Assembly (NCBI GenBank): GCA_031259495.1
Contig: JAIRLJ010000048.1
Span: forward strand, 1-32,743
Direction: 5' to 3'
Length of the DNA: 32,743 nt
From: Oscillospiraceae bacterium
GTDB taxonomy: Bacteria; Bacillota; Clostridia; Oscillospirales; Acutalibacteraceae
Made by a program: the position numbers and the translations under genes. The notes under the pieces were generated by a model. That model searched no databases. It had not been told where the DNA came from and saw only the letters and a list, made by a program, of their open reading frames with translations. Within the stretch, counting starts at the first letter, position 1. Each line of letters starts with the position of its first letter. Below are positions 19,338 through 29,044 of this stretch, in pieces.

Positions 19338-21998
19338 TTAACTTCTATCAAAAAAAACTTTAGTTTTTATAATTTTTTCTATTTCAACTAATAATAAAGG
19401 CGAAACCGAAAGCAACAAAACTATAGCCCATTGCAAACTAGATAATTGAACTGTCCTAAAAAATCTTCCTATAGTTGGTATAGCAATAACGGAAAACTGC
19501 AAAAATACGCATAAAACAAAAGAAAAAATCAGCTTTTTATTAGAGAAAAATTTCGAACAAAATATAGATCTATCACTTCTCACATTAAACACATGAAATA
19601 CTTGCGATAGGCTTAAGACCGTAAATGCCATGCTTCTACCTATGAAAGGATCATTTCCTCTATCAAAAAAGATTTTTCCAATAGTAAAAGCCAAAAAAGA
19701 TATTGCTCCTATAAAAGCACCTTCAACCATCATTGTATAACAAGAAAATCTCGAAAACATATTCGCACTGTTTTTGTTGGGTTTTCTACAAATTATATTT
19801 TTGTCAATTGGTTCAGCGGTAAGTGCAAGTGCCGGAAACGAGTCAGTTATAAAATTTACCCAAAGAAGCTGTATTGCTAAAAGTGGTATCGGCAAATTTA
19901 ATAGAGAAGATGTGAGCACGGTAAGTATTTCCCCTATGTTGCTTGAAAGTAGAAAATAAATCGTTTTTTTAATATTGTCATATATTCCTCTACCCTGTTT
20001 AACGGCCTCTACTATAGTGGAAAAATTGTCATCAGCAAAAATTATGTCTGCAGCACCTTTTGCAACATCTGTACCAGATATTCCCATCGCACATCCAATA
20101 TCCGCAGCTTTTAGTGCAGGAGCATCATTAACACCGTCACCTGTCATAGCTACAATTTCGCCTCGAGTTTGAAAAGCTTGAACGATTCGCATTTTATGTG
20201 CTGGTGTGGTTCTAGCAAAAATCGAATATTTATTTATATTTTTAATAAGTTGTGTTTGATTTAAAGTTTCAAGCTCTTCGCCTGTTATTGAAAGCCCATT
20301 TTTATCAAAACCAATTTTGGCTGCCACTGATTTAGCAGTTTCTAATTGATCTCCTGTAATCATTACCGGTTTTATTCCAGCAGTTTTACAAATCTTAACT
20401 GCCTTTTTTACGCCTTCTCTTGGTAAATCTTCCATGCCAAGCAACCCAACAAAAATTAAGTTTTTTTGTAAATCTGTTTCATTTTTGGGTAAAAAATTTA
20501 CATCTTTATAACAAACCGCCAGGATTCTTAGTCCTTGTTTTGCTAAATTTATGTTTAAATTTTTTATTTTTTTAAAACCTGTTTTATCTAGAACGCCTGT
20601 TTGAGTTTTAACACAATTCTTTAATAAAATATCCGGTGCGCCCTTGGCTATGACGCGAATTTTTTCGCCAAACTTATGCGCTGTGATCATCATTTTTCTT
20701 TTGGAGTCAAAAGGTATTTCTTTTAGCCTTTTAAATTTTTTATCTAAAATACTTTTTTTAAGACCGATCTTTTCGCACTCCGAAACAATGGCGATTTCTG
20801 TTTGATTACCAAAAACTTTTTTATTAATGAAACTCTTGCAAATTTTTAAATTACTACAAAGAGAAGCCAAAGTTAAAATAAATTCCGTTTTTTTTGAGTT
20901 CTTTTTTATTTCATGTTTTTCATCTGTCATAACCGTTATGTTCATTTTATTTTCAGTAAGAGTTCCTGTTTTATCAGAACATATTACAGAAACACTTCCC
21001 AGCGTTTCAGCAGCAGGAAGTTTTCTAACAATAGTTTTTTGTTTTGCAAGTTTTCTTACACCAGCAGCTAAAACAATTGTAATAATAGCAGGTAAACTTT
21101 CTGGTATAACAGCAACTGCAAGACTTATTGAAACCATAAATGTTTCTTGTAAAGGTATACCAGAAGCAATTCCTAATACAAAAACAATAACACAAATTAC
21201 TACAGCCGCTATACCTAAAATTCTTCCTATTTTTGTAAGTTTTTTTTGTAATGGAGTTTTAGAAGTAGCAACTTTATTTATCATACCAGCAATTTTTCCA
21301 ACTTGTGTATTCATACCGGTTTTTACAACAACAGCCACACCACGTCCCGTCATTACAGAAGTCCCTGCAAAAACCATATTTTGTTGAGAAGTTAGGGACA
21401 TGTTGCTTGAAAAATTAGGAATAACTTTTTTTTTAATACCTCGAGTCTCTCCGGTAAGAGAAGACTCTTCTGTTTCTAATCCAATGCTTTCAACAACTCT
21501 TGCGTCTGCGGGTACGAAATTTCCTGCTGAAAGCAATATTACGTCTCCAGGTACAACTGCAGCTGTAGAAATTTGTTGTTCACGAGAGTCTCTAATAACT
21601 AGTGTTTTAGACTCGGTTAGTTTTCCCAAAGCATCAATCGCCTTTTCGGCTTTTTCTTCTTGAAACAGTCCTATTAGCGTATTCAAAAGTACTATTGCAA
21701 TTATTAAAATAGTATCAACATAATCATTACTACTTTCTAGTAAAGCGGTAATAAAAGAAATAAGCCCTGCGAAAAGTAAAATTAATATAGTTGCGTCGTT
21801 GCATAACTGTTCAAAAAATTTTCTTATGATACTTTTTTTTTGTTTTTTTTCTATTATATTTTGTCCAAAAATTCGTAATGCTTCTCGAACATTTTTTCTG
21901 CAAAGTCCGTTTTTTACGTTTATCCCAAATTCTTTTTCCAAACGAGATATAGGTAAAGCGCACCAGTTCAACGTTTTTCCTCCTAAATTTTGGTACAT
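19338..21998 (-). CDS. Calcium-transporting-type P-type ATPase (P2 family)
   Basis: ICSDKTGTLTENKM, TGDGVNDAPALKAADIGCAMG, VIPESLPAIITIVLAAG. Confidence 0.94.
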   Translation of the reverse strand: MYQNLGGKTLNWCALPISRLEKEFGINVKNGLCRKNVREALRIFGQNIIEKKQKKSIIRKFFEQLCNDATILILLFAGLISFITALLESSNDYVDTILIIAIVLLNTLIGLFQEEKAEKAIDALGKLTESKTLVIRDSREQQISTAAVVPGDVILLSAGNFVPADARVVESIGLETEESSLTGETRGIKKKVIPNFSSNMSLTSQQNMVFAGTSVMTGRGVAVVVKTGMNTQVGKIAGMINKVATSKTPLQKKLTKIGRILGIAAVVICVIVFVLGIASGIPLQETFMVSISLAVAVIPESLPAIITIVLAAGVRKLAKQKTIVRKLPAAETLGSVSVICSDKTGTLTENKMNITVMTDEKHEIKKNSKKTEFILTLASLCSNLKICKSFINKKVFGNQTEIAIVSECEKIGLKKSILDKKFKRLKEIPFDSKRKMMITAHKFGEKIRVIAKGAPDILLKNCVKTQTGVLDKTGFKKIKNLNINLAKQGLRILAVCYKDVNFLPKNETDLQKNLIFVGLLGMEDLPREGVKKAVKICKTAGIKPVMITGDQLETAKSVAAKIGFDKNGLSITGEELETLNQTQLIKNINKYSIFARTTPAHKMRIVQAFQTRGEIVAMTGDGVNDAPALKAADIGCAMGISGTDVAKGAADIIFADDNFSTIVEAVKQGRGIYDNIKKTIYFLLSSNIGEILTVLTSSLLNLPIPLLAIQLLWVNFITDSFPALALTAEPIDKNIICRKPNKNSANMFSRFSCYTMMVEGAFIGAISFLAFTIGKIFFDRGNDPFIGRSMAFTVLSLSQVFHVFNVRSDRSIFCSKFFSNKKLIFSFVLCVFLQFSVIAIPTIGRFFRTVQLSSLQWAIVLLLSVSPLLLVEIEKIIKTKVFFDRS

Positions 21999-22042
21999 CT
22001 TTAAAATATATACTGAAAAAACTTAACTGTTTAGACCTAATT

Positions 22043-22077
22043 AAAAATCTAGATTTTTCTAAAAAATATTAATATTT
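22043..22077. promoter_or_regulatory. Two adjacent perfect palindromes in a divergent promoter region
   Basis: AAAAATCTAGATTTTT (22043-22058) and AAATATTAATATTT (22064-22077), between the P-ATPase and SBP starts. Confidence 0.4.
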
Positions 22078-22176
22078 CTGAATATTTATTTTTTTTTTGT
22101 TGATAATAACTCTAGTATTGTTTTTATCTAAAGACCGAGATTTAAATAATCAAAGATAAGTTTTGGAAGTGAAATT

Positions 22177-23127
22177 ATGAAACAAAAAAATAAAATTTTA
22201 GTCTTATTTATGTTTGTATTTTTGCTTGTATTTGTTTTACTTAAAACCGAAGCTAAAACTTCCTCGCGTCCTTCTTTAGAAGACGATAAAAAATATAGAA
22301 CAACTTTTTCTAACATCGCGTTTGAATCTGACATAATGAAAATTGAGACTGTTGAAAAACCTGTATCACAAGACATAAAAAATATTATAGATAAAGGTCA
22401 TATTACAATCGGAGTTTACGGTGATGATAGAATTGCGTTTTTTCAAGAAGACCCAAGTCTTCCCAAAGGGAACAATCTTTACGGTGCAGATATAGATTTA
22501 GCTAAAAAGATTGCCAAAAATTTGGGTGTAGGTGTTGAATTTGATAGAACTGCAGAAACATACGATCAACTTGTTGACTTACTGGTTTTTGATAGAGTTG
22601 ATCTTGTTATATCTACTTTTAGCGATACACCAGAGCGAAGTAAATATATAGACTTTTCTGATCCGTATTTCTCTGCTGGTATAGGAATGATGATTAATAA
22701 ACAAGCTTTGGTTTCCAAAAAAATGGAAGAAAACCCCGTTAGATATTTGAAAAATAACTCAGAAAATATATGTGTTCAAGAAGGTTCTTCATACGAAACT
22801 ATAGCTAAAGAAATTTTGCCGAATGCAAAATTTATACAGGTAAAAGACGTAAAAGACGGCTTTGAATTAATAAAAAATAACGATGGAAAAGCTATAGCAT
22901 TTTTTGGTAGCGAGCTTGAGTTTGTAGAACAACTTTCTAAATCTCCGATCTTTTCTATTTTTACAAAAGCTTATATTTTTTCCGATATGGATGACAGGCT
23001 CTGTATTGGAATTAAAAAGGGGCAAAATGGTCTCAAGTTATACGTGAACGAATGTCTAAAATATGCTAACAAACCTTCCTTAGAAAATTTGTTCATTTCT
23101 TACAAAAAAGCATTTGGCAAAAAATAA
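22177..23127 (+). CDS. Family-3 extracellular solute-binding protein (amino-acid type)
   Basis: YGADIDLAKKIAKNLGVGVEF, DLVISTFSDTPERSKYIDFSDPYF; N-terminal hydrophobic signal, no lipobox Cys. Confidence 0.9.
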   Translation: MKQKNKILVLFMFVFLLVFVLLKTEAKTSSRPSLEDDKKYRTTFSNIAFESDIMKIETVEKPVSQDIKNIIDKGHITIGVYGDDRIAFFQEDPSLPKGNNLYGADIDLAKKIAKNLGVGVEFDRTAETYDQLVDLLVFDRVDLVISTFSDTPERSKYIDFSDPYFSAGIGMMINKQALVSKKMEENPVRYLKNNSENICVQEGSSYETIAKEILPNAKFIQVKDVKDGFELIKNNDGKAIAFFGSELEFVEQLSKSPIFSIFTKAYIFSDMDDRLCIGIKKGQNGLKLYVNECLKYANKPSLENLFISYKKAFGKK

Positions 23128-23144
23128 ATCTAGAGGAAATAAAA

Positions 23145-24446
23145 ATGATTAAAAAAATTTTTACAAGTCCAATAACTCTTTTTTTAGCAATGATTTTAGG
23201 GGCTTTAACAGGAATATTAGGCAAAGAACATATATCGTCTTTATCTCTCATTAATGACGTCTTTATCAACTTTTTAAACATGTGTATGATCCCTATAGTA
23301 GCTTGCGTCATAACTATAAATCTTTCTAAAGTTTCCAGAAATAAAAAAAAACAAGGCTCTAAGGGCGTAATTAAATCATGGGTTCTCTATACAGCAGCAT
23401 CTTTTGTTTTAGCAGCCCTAATAAGTTTGTTTTTTTCTTTTTTTCTTAAGAATTTTTTAACTCCTGATACAGCTGCAAAACAAAATTTTGTTTCGGCAAA
23501 TAGCAATACTACCGTTTCTTCATTATTTGAAAAAATTCCGTTTTACGATGACGATTTTAATTTATCAATCGAACGTTTTTCATTTTACGATTTTCTTATA
23601 AGCGCTATACCTAACAATGTTTTTTCTGCGCTTTCAAGTGGTGAAACCTTAAAAATTATATTTTTCTTTGCTACGCTTGGTGTTATGCAGTTTTACATAA
23701 AAGAAGAATCTTCAAAACTTTTCACAGATTTACTAGACAATGTGTATTCTTCTCTTAATAAGTTTGTAAGTTATATTTTAATATTCTCTCCAGTGTCCAT
23801 TTTTTGCATACTTGCTGCACAGTTTTCTGATGACAACAAAATAAATATTTTAAAATCTACTTTTAATCTTATAGTAGTAATATATGTTATATTTTTCTCT
23901 CTTATATTGGCGTCATTTTTTATCATACAAATAAAAACAAAGCTAAAAATCAAAGAACATTTACGTGCTATAAAACAAATTTTTGTAATTTCTATGAGTA
24001 CAAGAAGTTGTCTTGCTACTATACCAACAGCTGTTGAAAATTCAAAAAAATATTTAAAACTAGAACCTTCAGTAGTAGATATGACTTTACCTTTAGGGAT
24101 TACAATTGCACAAAGCGGGGGAGTTGTCAGTGCTGTAATGGCAACTACTTACACATTATATATACATAACGAATCATTGAAATTAGATTCTTTAGTAGGG
24201 CTAATTTTGGGTGCTTGTATGTATGCAGTGTCCTTCGTAGGCATACCAGGAGTTATAGCGGTAGGAATGTTAAGTTCGGTACTAACGCCACTTGGGTTGC
24301 CAAGCGATGTGATAATCATGATTTGGATTGGACTTATTACAGTTATAGACCCTATATTAACTTTTCAGTGTGTATATACAAACATAGCAATAACCAGTCT
24401 TGTAACTCGCAAAAAAACTACTCCAACGATAAACTCATCTCAATAA
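23145..24446 (+). CDS. Dicarboxylate/amino acid:cation symporter family (DAACS) protein
   Basis: SMSTRSCLATIPTAVENSKKYL, LPLGITIAQSGGVVSAVM, C-terminal VIDPILTFQCVYTN; 17 nt downstream of the SBP gene. Confidence 0.88.
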   Translation: MIKKIFTSPITLFLAMILGALTGILGKEHISSLSLINDVFINFLNMCMIPIVACVITINLSKVSRNKKKQGSKGVIKSWVLYTAASFVLAALISLFFSFFLKNFLTPDTAAKQNFVSANSNTTVSSLFEKIPFYDDDFNLSIERFSFYDFLISAIPNNVFSALSSGETLKIIFFFATLGVMQFYIKEESSKLFTDLLDNVYSSLNKFVSYILIFSPVSIFCILAAQFSDDNKINILKSTFNLIVVIYVIFFSLILASFFIIQIKTKLKIKEHLRAIKQIFVISMSTRSCLATIPTAVENSKKYLKLEPSVVDMTLPLGITIAQSGGVVSAVMATTYTLYIHNESLKLDSLVGLILGACMYAVSFVGIPGVIAVGMLSSVLTPLGLPSDVIIMIWIGLITVIDPILTFQCVYTNIAITSLVTRKKTTPTINSSQ

Positions 24447-24468
24447 TTACATCCATATTTAAAAAAAC

Positions 24469-24580
24469 CAAAATGAACATTTAATAACGGAACTTTTAGG
24501 CTTCAATAATAAGAATTCCTCAACTCCTATGAGAGTTTTGGGGCATTTTTAGTTTTTATATTCTCGTCTACGAATTTTAA
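24469..24580 (+). mobile_element. Decayed IS fragment, left arm of inverted pair
   Basis: Matches the reverse complement of 26109-26223; best block GTTTTGGGGCATTTTTAGTTTTyATAyTCTCGTCTACkAATTTT is 41/44 identical. Confidence 0.7.
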
Positions 24581-24744
24581 AGAAGTTTGGGTTTGAAAGT
24601 TACGCTAAAACTTCCCATTAATTTTTTTTGTTTAAATTAAAATTTTTGACATTTATTAATTTTTTATTTACAATTGCCGAAGGTTTTTGCTGTCTGAAAT
24701 AGGCTTTGCAAATTCCGAAATTAAAACAAAAGGAAAAATCAAAA

Positions 24745-25824
24745 TTGATTAAATTATATTTTAAAAAAGTAAAATTTTTGTTTGGGTTAGTATTCGCCCT
24801 TTTAACTTTTACAAGTACATGCAATATACCAAAATTTGTTTGGGCTGAAGGAGGAAACGGCGGTAGTAGTAACACTGTAAATGTGCTCTATACTTTTGAT
24901 GAAGATTATGCAAGAAACTTTGGCATTATATCTATAAGATCTGCCGTAAAGTCAAAAAATCCTGATTCCATTTATCGTTTTCATGTAGTTATGCCAAAGA
25001 ACACTTCAGATGAAACAAAACAAAGAATCAGAGCAACGGTTGAAGCTGGTATAAATTGTTCAGCAGTTATTAGACTTGTAGATGAAAATTTTTGTAAAGA
25101 GTTAGAATGTGGAGATAACTTTAGAGCCGTTTCATATTGGAGATTATTTCCTTCACGTTATTTTTTACAATTCGAAATGAGGGAAATACCTACACTTATT
25201 TACATCGATGGCGATACTTTGGTGCTAAAAGATCTCACTCAGCTTTCTTCAGCTATAAACCCGAGAAGAGTTTTTTCTAAGCCTAATGGAGCTGAAAAAA
25301 GAAATGTAATTGCAGGTGTTGGTGATCTTCTTAGAGAAACTCTTGATGCATATCATTCTCCAAAAGAACTGTTTGGTATAAGCAAACAAAATTTAAATGA
25401 TTATATAAACTCGGGAGTTATCGTTTTCTCTTTATCAGATTATGCTGAACAAGGAATAGAAAAGAAAATATGGAGCTATTTTTTTGACAAAGGCGCAAGA
25501 GGAAAAGCTCATGATCAAGCGGCCATAAACTATGCTTGCCATGGATTGATAGCAAATCTTGCACCTGAATTCAATTCGTTAGCATTTTTATTTTTCGAAA
25601 ACAAAAACTCTCGTTATAGTATGTATGATGCAAGAGAATGGGAAAAAGCAAAAACACAGCCTACAATTTTGCATTTTGCCGGGAATTCAAAACCTGATTC
25701 CGACGGAAGAAGACACCATCCAAACCCGTTCATTGGTTTGTGGTGGGATTACGCATTGGAATCTGGTTGTAGATCTGAAAGCGATCCCGTATATAGAGAG
25801 CATTACGCTAGAAAACGGAATTAA
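24745..25824 (+). CDS. GT8-family glycosyltransferase with signal peptide (likely TTG start at 24745; ORF track starts at 24706)
   Basis: TLIYIDGDTLVLKDL (DXD), YINSGVIVF, AHDQAAINYAC, ILHFAGNSKP; signal peptide ending FVWA; AAGGA upstream of the TTG. Confidence 0.88.
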   Translation: MIKLYFKKVKFLFGLVFALLTFTSTCNIPKFVWAEGGNGGSSNTVNVLYTFDEDYARNFGIISIRSAVKSKNPDSIYRFHVVMPKNTSDETKQRIRATVEAGINCSAVIRLVDENFCKELECGDNFRAVSYWRLFPSRYFLQFEMREIPTLIYIDGDTLVLKDLTQLSSAINPRRVFSKPNGAEKRNVIAGVGDLLRETLDAYHSPKELFGISKQNLNDYINSGVIVFSLSDYAEQGIEKKIWSYFFDKGARGKAHDQAAINYACHGLIANLAPEFNSLAFLFFENKNSRYSMYDAREWEKAKTQPTILHFAGNSKPDSDGRRHHPNPFIGLWWDYALESGCRSESDPVYREHYARKRN

Positions 25825-25850
25825 ATCAAACTTTAATAAAATTTATCTAA

Positions 25851-25884
25851 CATCTGAAATGCGTTCAAACTCCCATTTCAGATG
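25851..25884 (+). terminator. Intrinsic terminator-like hairpin after GT8
   Basis: Perfect 11-bp stem CATCTGAAATG / CATTTCAGATG, 12-nt loop, tail CTTTCCTGTT. Confidence 0.65.
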
Positions 25885-26108
25885 CTTTCCTGTTATCCTG
25901 GTATGTCAGCTAATTAAAACAATTTTTTTCTCTAGCATTTCTTCTTCGCAAATTTTAACATCCCCAATTTAAAATGTTTATCAGATAGTACCTATGGTGA
26001 CAAACTCAAAAACATCAAACATATAAATATTTCGTAGTTTTTTTAAAAGAATCGAAACTTATATTATTAGTGAACCTAATGAGAAATAAAGCGAAGTAAT
26101 TCGTTTGG

Positions 26109-26300
26109 TTAAAAATTAGTAGACGAGAGTATGAAAACTAAAAATGCCCCAAAACCCTTATGGGAACTGGGGGGTTTCTTGTTGTTGGGGTTTAAAAGTT
26201 TCGTTAGAATCTCGATCATTTTGACAAAAGTTTTCTGTTTGATGCCAATCAAACGCCTGAAGTCGTTCTCTTCTAACTTTTCGGCCTGATTAATTTTCAT
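26109..26300 (-). pseudogene. Truncated IS5-like transposase N-terminus (right arm of inverted pair)
   Basis: MKINQAEKLEENDFRRLIGIKQKTFVKMIEILTK resembles the IS5-family N-terminal HTH region; only 63 aa, no DDE domain. Confidence 0.65.
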
Positions 26301-26467
26301 AATGTAACTCTAATATTTTTAGTTTTGCAGGAGACCTAACAAAAAGCATGTCAGCACAAAAGATTATTTAACTTTCTTGAATCAAAAAATAACATGTGTT
26401 AGCATGAAAACCGGTTTGGAAAATTATGATACAGAGTCTTATTTACAGCAAAATTGGCAGATTTATT

Positions 26468-28174
26468 ATGGATCAAAAAAATAATAAAGTTAACAAGTTA
26501 GAAGAAAAAAAAACTAGTAATTTTATATATGATTGCATAAAAAAAGACTTAGCAGTTGGTGGAAGATGTGAGGGAAAGAAACTTCACACAAGGTTTCCTC
26601 CGGAACCGAATGGCCATCTTCATATAGGTCATGCGAAGGCAATATATATAAATTTTAAGATAGCTGAGGAATTTGGTGGCATCTGTAATCTTAGAATGGA
26701 TGATACAAATCCTAGCAAAGAAGACGAAGATTTTGTAGAAGGCATAAAAAGAGATATAAGATGGCTGGGTTTTGACTGGGAAGATAGATTTTTTCGTGCT
26801 TCTGATTATTTTCAAAAGATGTATGAATTTGCAAAAGAACTTGTAAACAAGGGGTTAGCCTATGTTTGTGAGTTAACACCGGAACAAGTAAAAAAAAATA
26901 GGGGCGATTTGTCAAGCCCCGCTAAAAGTCCTTTCAGAGATAGGCCTAAAACAAAGAGTTTAGAACTCTTAAAGCGTATGAAAAATGGTGAATTTAAGCC
27001 TGGTGAAATGACTCTCCGTGCAAAAATAGATTTAGCATCTGGAAATTTTAATATGAGAGATCCAGTTTTATATAGAATAATGGACAAAAAACACCATATA
27101 GCTCGCAAATGGCACATATATCCTACATATGATTACGCTCATCCGATAGAAGATGCTCTTGAAGATATTACTCATTCTTTTTGCTCTTTAGAATTTGAAG
27201 ATCATAGACCGTTATATAATTGGGTTCTTGAAAACATAGATAAAATTTCAAAACCCAAGCAAATAGAATTTGCTAGACTTTCTTTGAGTCATACAGTCAT
27301 GAGTAAAAGAAAATTATCTCAACTTGTAGAAAAAAAAGTAGTAGATGGTTGGGATGATCCTCGTATGCCCACTATTTCTGGACTTAGAAGACGAGGTTAT
27401 ACTCCTGCATCAATCAGAAATTTCTGTAAACGTATAGGGATTTCAAAAGTAAATAGCTTAGTTGATCATGCTTTTTTAGAGCATTGCATAAGAGAAGATT
27501 TAAATATGAATGCAAAAAGAATCATGACAGTTTTAGAACCTATAAAACTTACTATTACAAATTACCAAAAAAATAAAATTGAAAAATTTGAAATAGAAAA
27601 TAATTTAAATAAGCCGGAAGATGGCTTCCGAACTATTAATTTTTCAAAGCATCTTTACATTGAAAAAGATGATTTTATGACAAATCCTGAAAAAAGGTTT
27701 TTTAGGTTGTTTCCTGGAAATGAAGTCCGTTTGAAATCTACTTACGTCGTGAAATGTACAGGATACAAAGTAAAAAATGCAAAGATTATCGAGGTTTTTG
27801 CTGAGTACGATCCAGAAAGCCGTGGAGGGAAAACTAAAGACGGACGAAAAATAAAAAGCACGATTCACTGGGTCAACGCTGCGGACTCTGAAAATATTGA
27901 GGTTCACATCTATGAAAAACTATTCAAAAATAAAAATCCAGAAGAAGATAGAAAGAATTTTATTCAAGACATAAATAAGAGGTCTTTAATAATTTTAAAA
28001 GAGTGTAAAGCCGAAAATATTATAAAAACTTCAAAACCAGAAGAATCATTTCAATTTTTGAGACTAGGTTATTTTTGTAGAGACAAAAAAAATTCTACTA
28101 GAAAAATTGGGAAAATAATTTTTAATAAAATAGTTTCACTAAAAGATAGTTATAAAAAAAATAAGTTCGTATAA
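26468..28174 (+). CDS. glnS: Glutaminyl-tRNA synthetase (likely ATG at 26468; ORF track starts at 26426)
   Basis: FPPEPNGHLHIGHAKAI (HIGH), MRDPVLYRI, HTVMSKRKL (KMSKS variant), GWDDPRMPTISGLRRRGYTP. Confidence 0.96.
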   Translation: MDQKNNKVNKLEEKKTSNFIYDCIKKDLAVGGRCEGKKLHTRFPPEPNGHLHIGHAKAIYINFKIAEEFGGICNLRMDDTNPSKEDEDFVEGIKRDIRWLGFDWEDRFFRASDYFQKMYEFAKELVNKGLAYVCELTPEQVKKNRGDLSSPAKSPFRDRPKTKSLELLKRMKNGEFKPGEMTLRAKIDLASGNFNMRDPVLYRIMDKKHHIARKWHIYPTYDYAHPIEDALEDITHSFCSLEFEDHRPLYNWVLENIDKISKPKQIEFARLSLSHTVMSKRKLSQLVEKKVVDGWDDPRMPTISGLRRRGYTPASIRNFCKRIGISKVNSLVDHAFLEHCIREDLNMNAKRIMTVLEPIKLTITNYQKNKIEKFEIENNLNKPEDGFRTINFSKHLYIEKDDFMTNPEKRFFRLFPGNEVRLKSTYVVKCTGYKVKNAKIIEVFAEYDPESRGGKTKDGRKIKSTIHWVNAADSENIEVHIYEKLFKNKNPEEDRKNFIQDINKRSLIILKECKAENIIKTSKPEESFQFLRLGYFCRDKKNSTRKIGKIIFNKIVSLKDSYKKNKFV

Positions 28175-28300
28175 ATTTTCAGGTTAAAAAATTTAGTTCT
28201 CGAAATTTTTATTACTAAGTTCGAATTTTTTAAAAATGTTTTTAGTACCAAAGTATTGCTTGGGGTCATATTTTAACTGTAGACTGTCAAAAGAAGGTGA

Positions 28301-29011
28301 GTGTCCGTGAAAAAGATTCTTGTCGTAGAAGATGAGGATACTATTAGAGAATTCATAGTACTTAACCTCAAACGAGGTGGATATGAAGTCGTTGAAGCGG
28401 CAGATGGTGAAGCCGCTATCGAAAAATACGAAGAGGATCCTGAAAATCTTGACATTGCTATATTGGACATAATGTTGCCCGGTGCTATGGATGGTTTAGC
28501 GGTATGTAAATATTTGCGAAAAAAAAGTTTAAGTCTTGGGATAATACTTCTGACTGCCAAAACTCAAGAAATGGATAAAGTAAGCGGACTTATGTTTGGC
28601 GCCGATGATTATATGACCAAGCCTTTTAGCCCTAGTGAACTTGTAGCCAGAGTTGATGCACTTTATAGAAGAGCGGTAGTTGCTCACATACGCGCTGAAA
28701 ATAATTTTAAAGAAGAAATTGTTTTAGGAAAATTTAAATTAAATTTAAGAAGCCATGCTCTTTTTAAAGATTCAAAAGCTATAGATCTTACTCATATAGA
28801 ATTTCAGATAGTAGAATTTTTATTTTCAAATCCTGGAATTGCATTATCAAGAAAGGATATTTCCAAACATGCATGGGGACAATTGCGTCTCGGCGATGAA
28901 AAAATAGTCGATGTAAATATTAGAAGATTGAGAATGAAAATAGAAGACAATCCATCTGAGCCGCAGTATATATTAACGGTATGGGGACTAGGGTATAAGT
29001 GGGCTAATTGA
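28301..29011 (+). CDS. OmpR/PhoB-family response regulator (GTG start)
   Basis: KKILVVEDEDTIREF, AILDIMLPG, GADDYMTKPFSPSELVARV; C-terminal winged helix RKDISKHAWG..VDVNIRRLRMKIE. Confidence 0.94.
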   Translation: MSVKKILVVEDEDTIREFIVLNLKRGGYEVVEAADGEAAIEKYEEDPENLDIAILDIMLPGAMDGLAVCKYLRKKSLSLGIILLTAKTQEMDKVSGLMFGADDYMTKPFSPSELVARVDALYRRAVVAHIRAENNFKEEIVLGKFKLNLRSHALFKDSKAIDLTHIEFQIVEFLFSNPGIALSRKDISKHAWGQLRLGDEKIVDVNIRRLRMKIEDNPSEPQYILTVWGLGYKWAN

Positions 29012-29044
29012 ATTTGATTTTTTAGTGCGGTTTAAGGGGAAATT

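Noticed and set aside
24215-24484. 89-aa ORF overlapping the DAACS 3' end
   Set aside because: Out-of-frame reading of the symporter gene; no independent support.
25625-25972. 115-aa ORF overlapping the end of GT8
   Set aside because: Overlaps the GT8 frame and the terminator hairpin; compositionally artefactual.
26109-26300. Intact IS or functional transposase
   Set aside because: Only an N-terminal fragment is present, with no DDE catalytic residues; treated as a pseudogene remnant.
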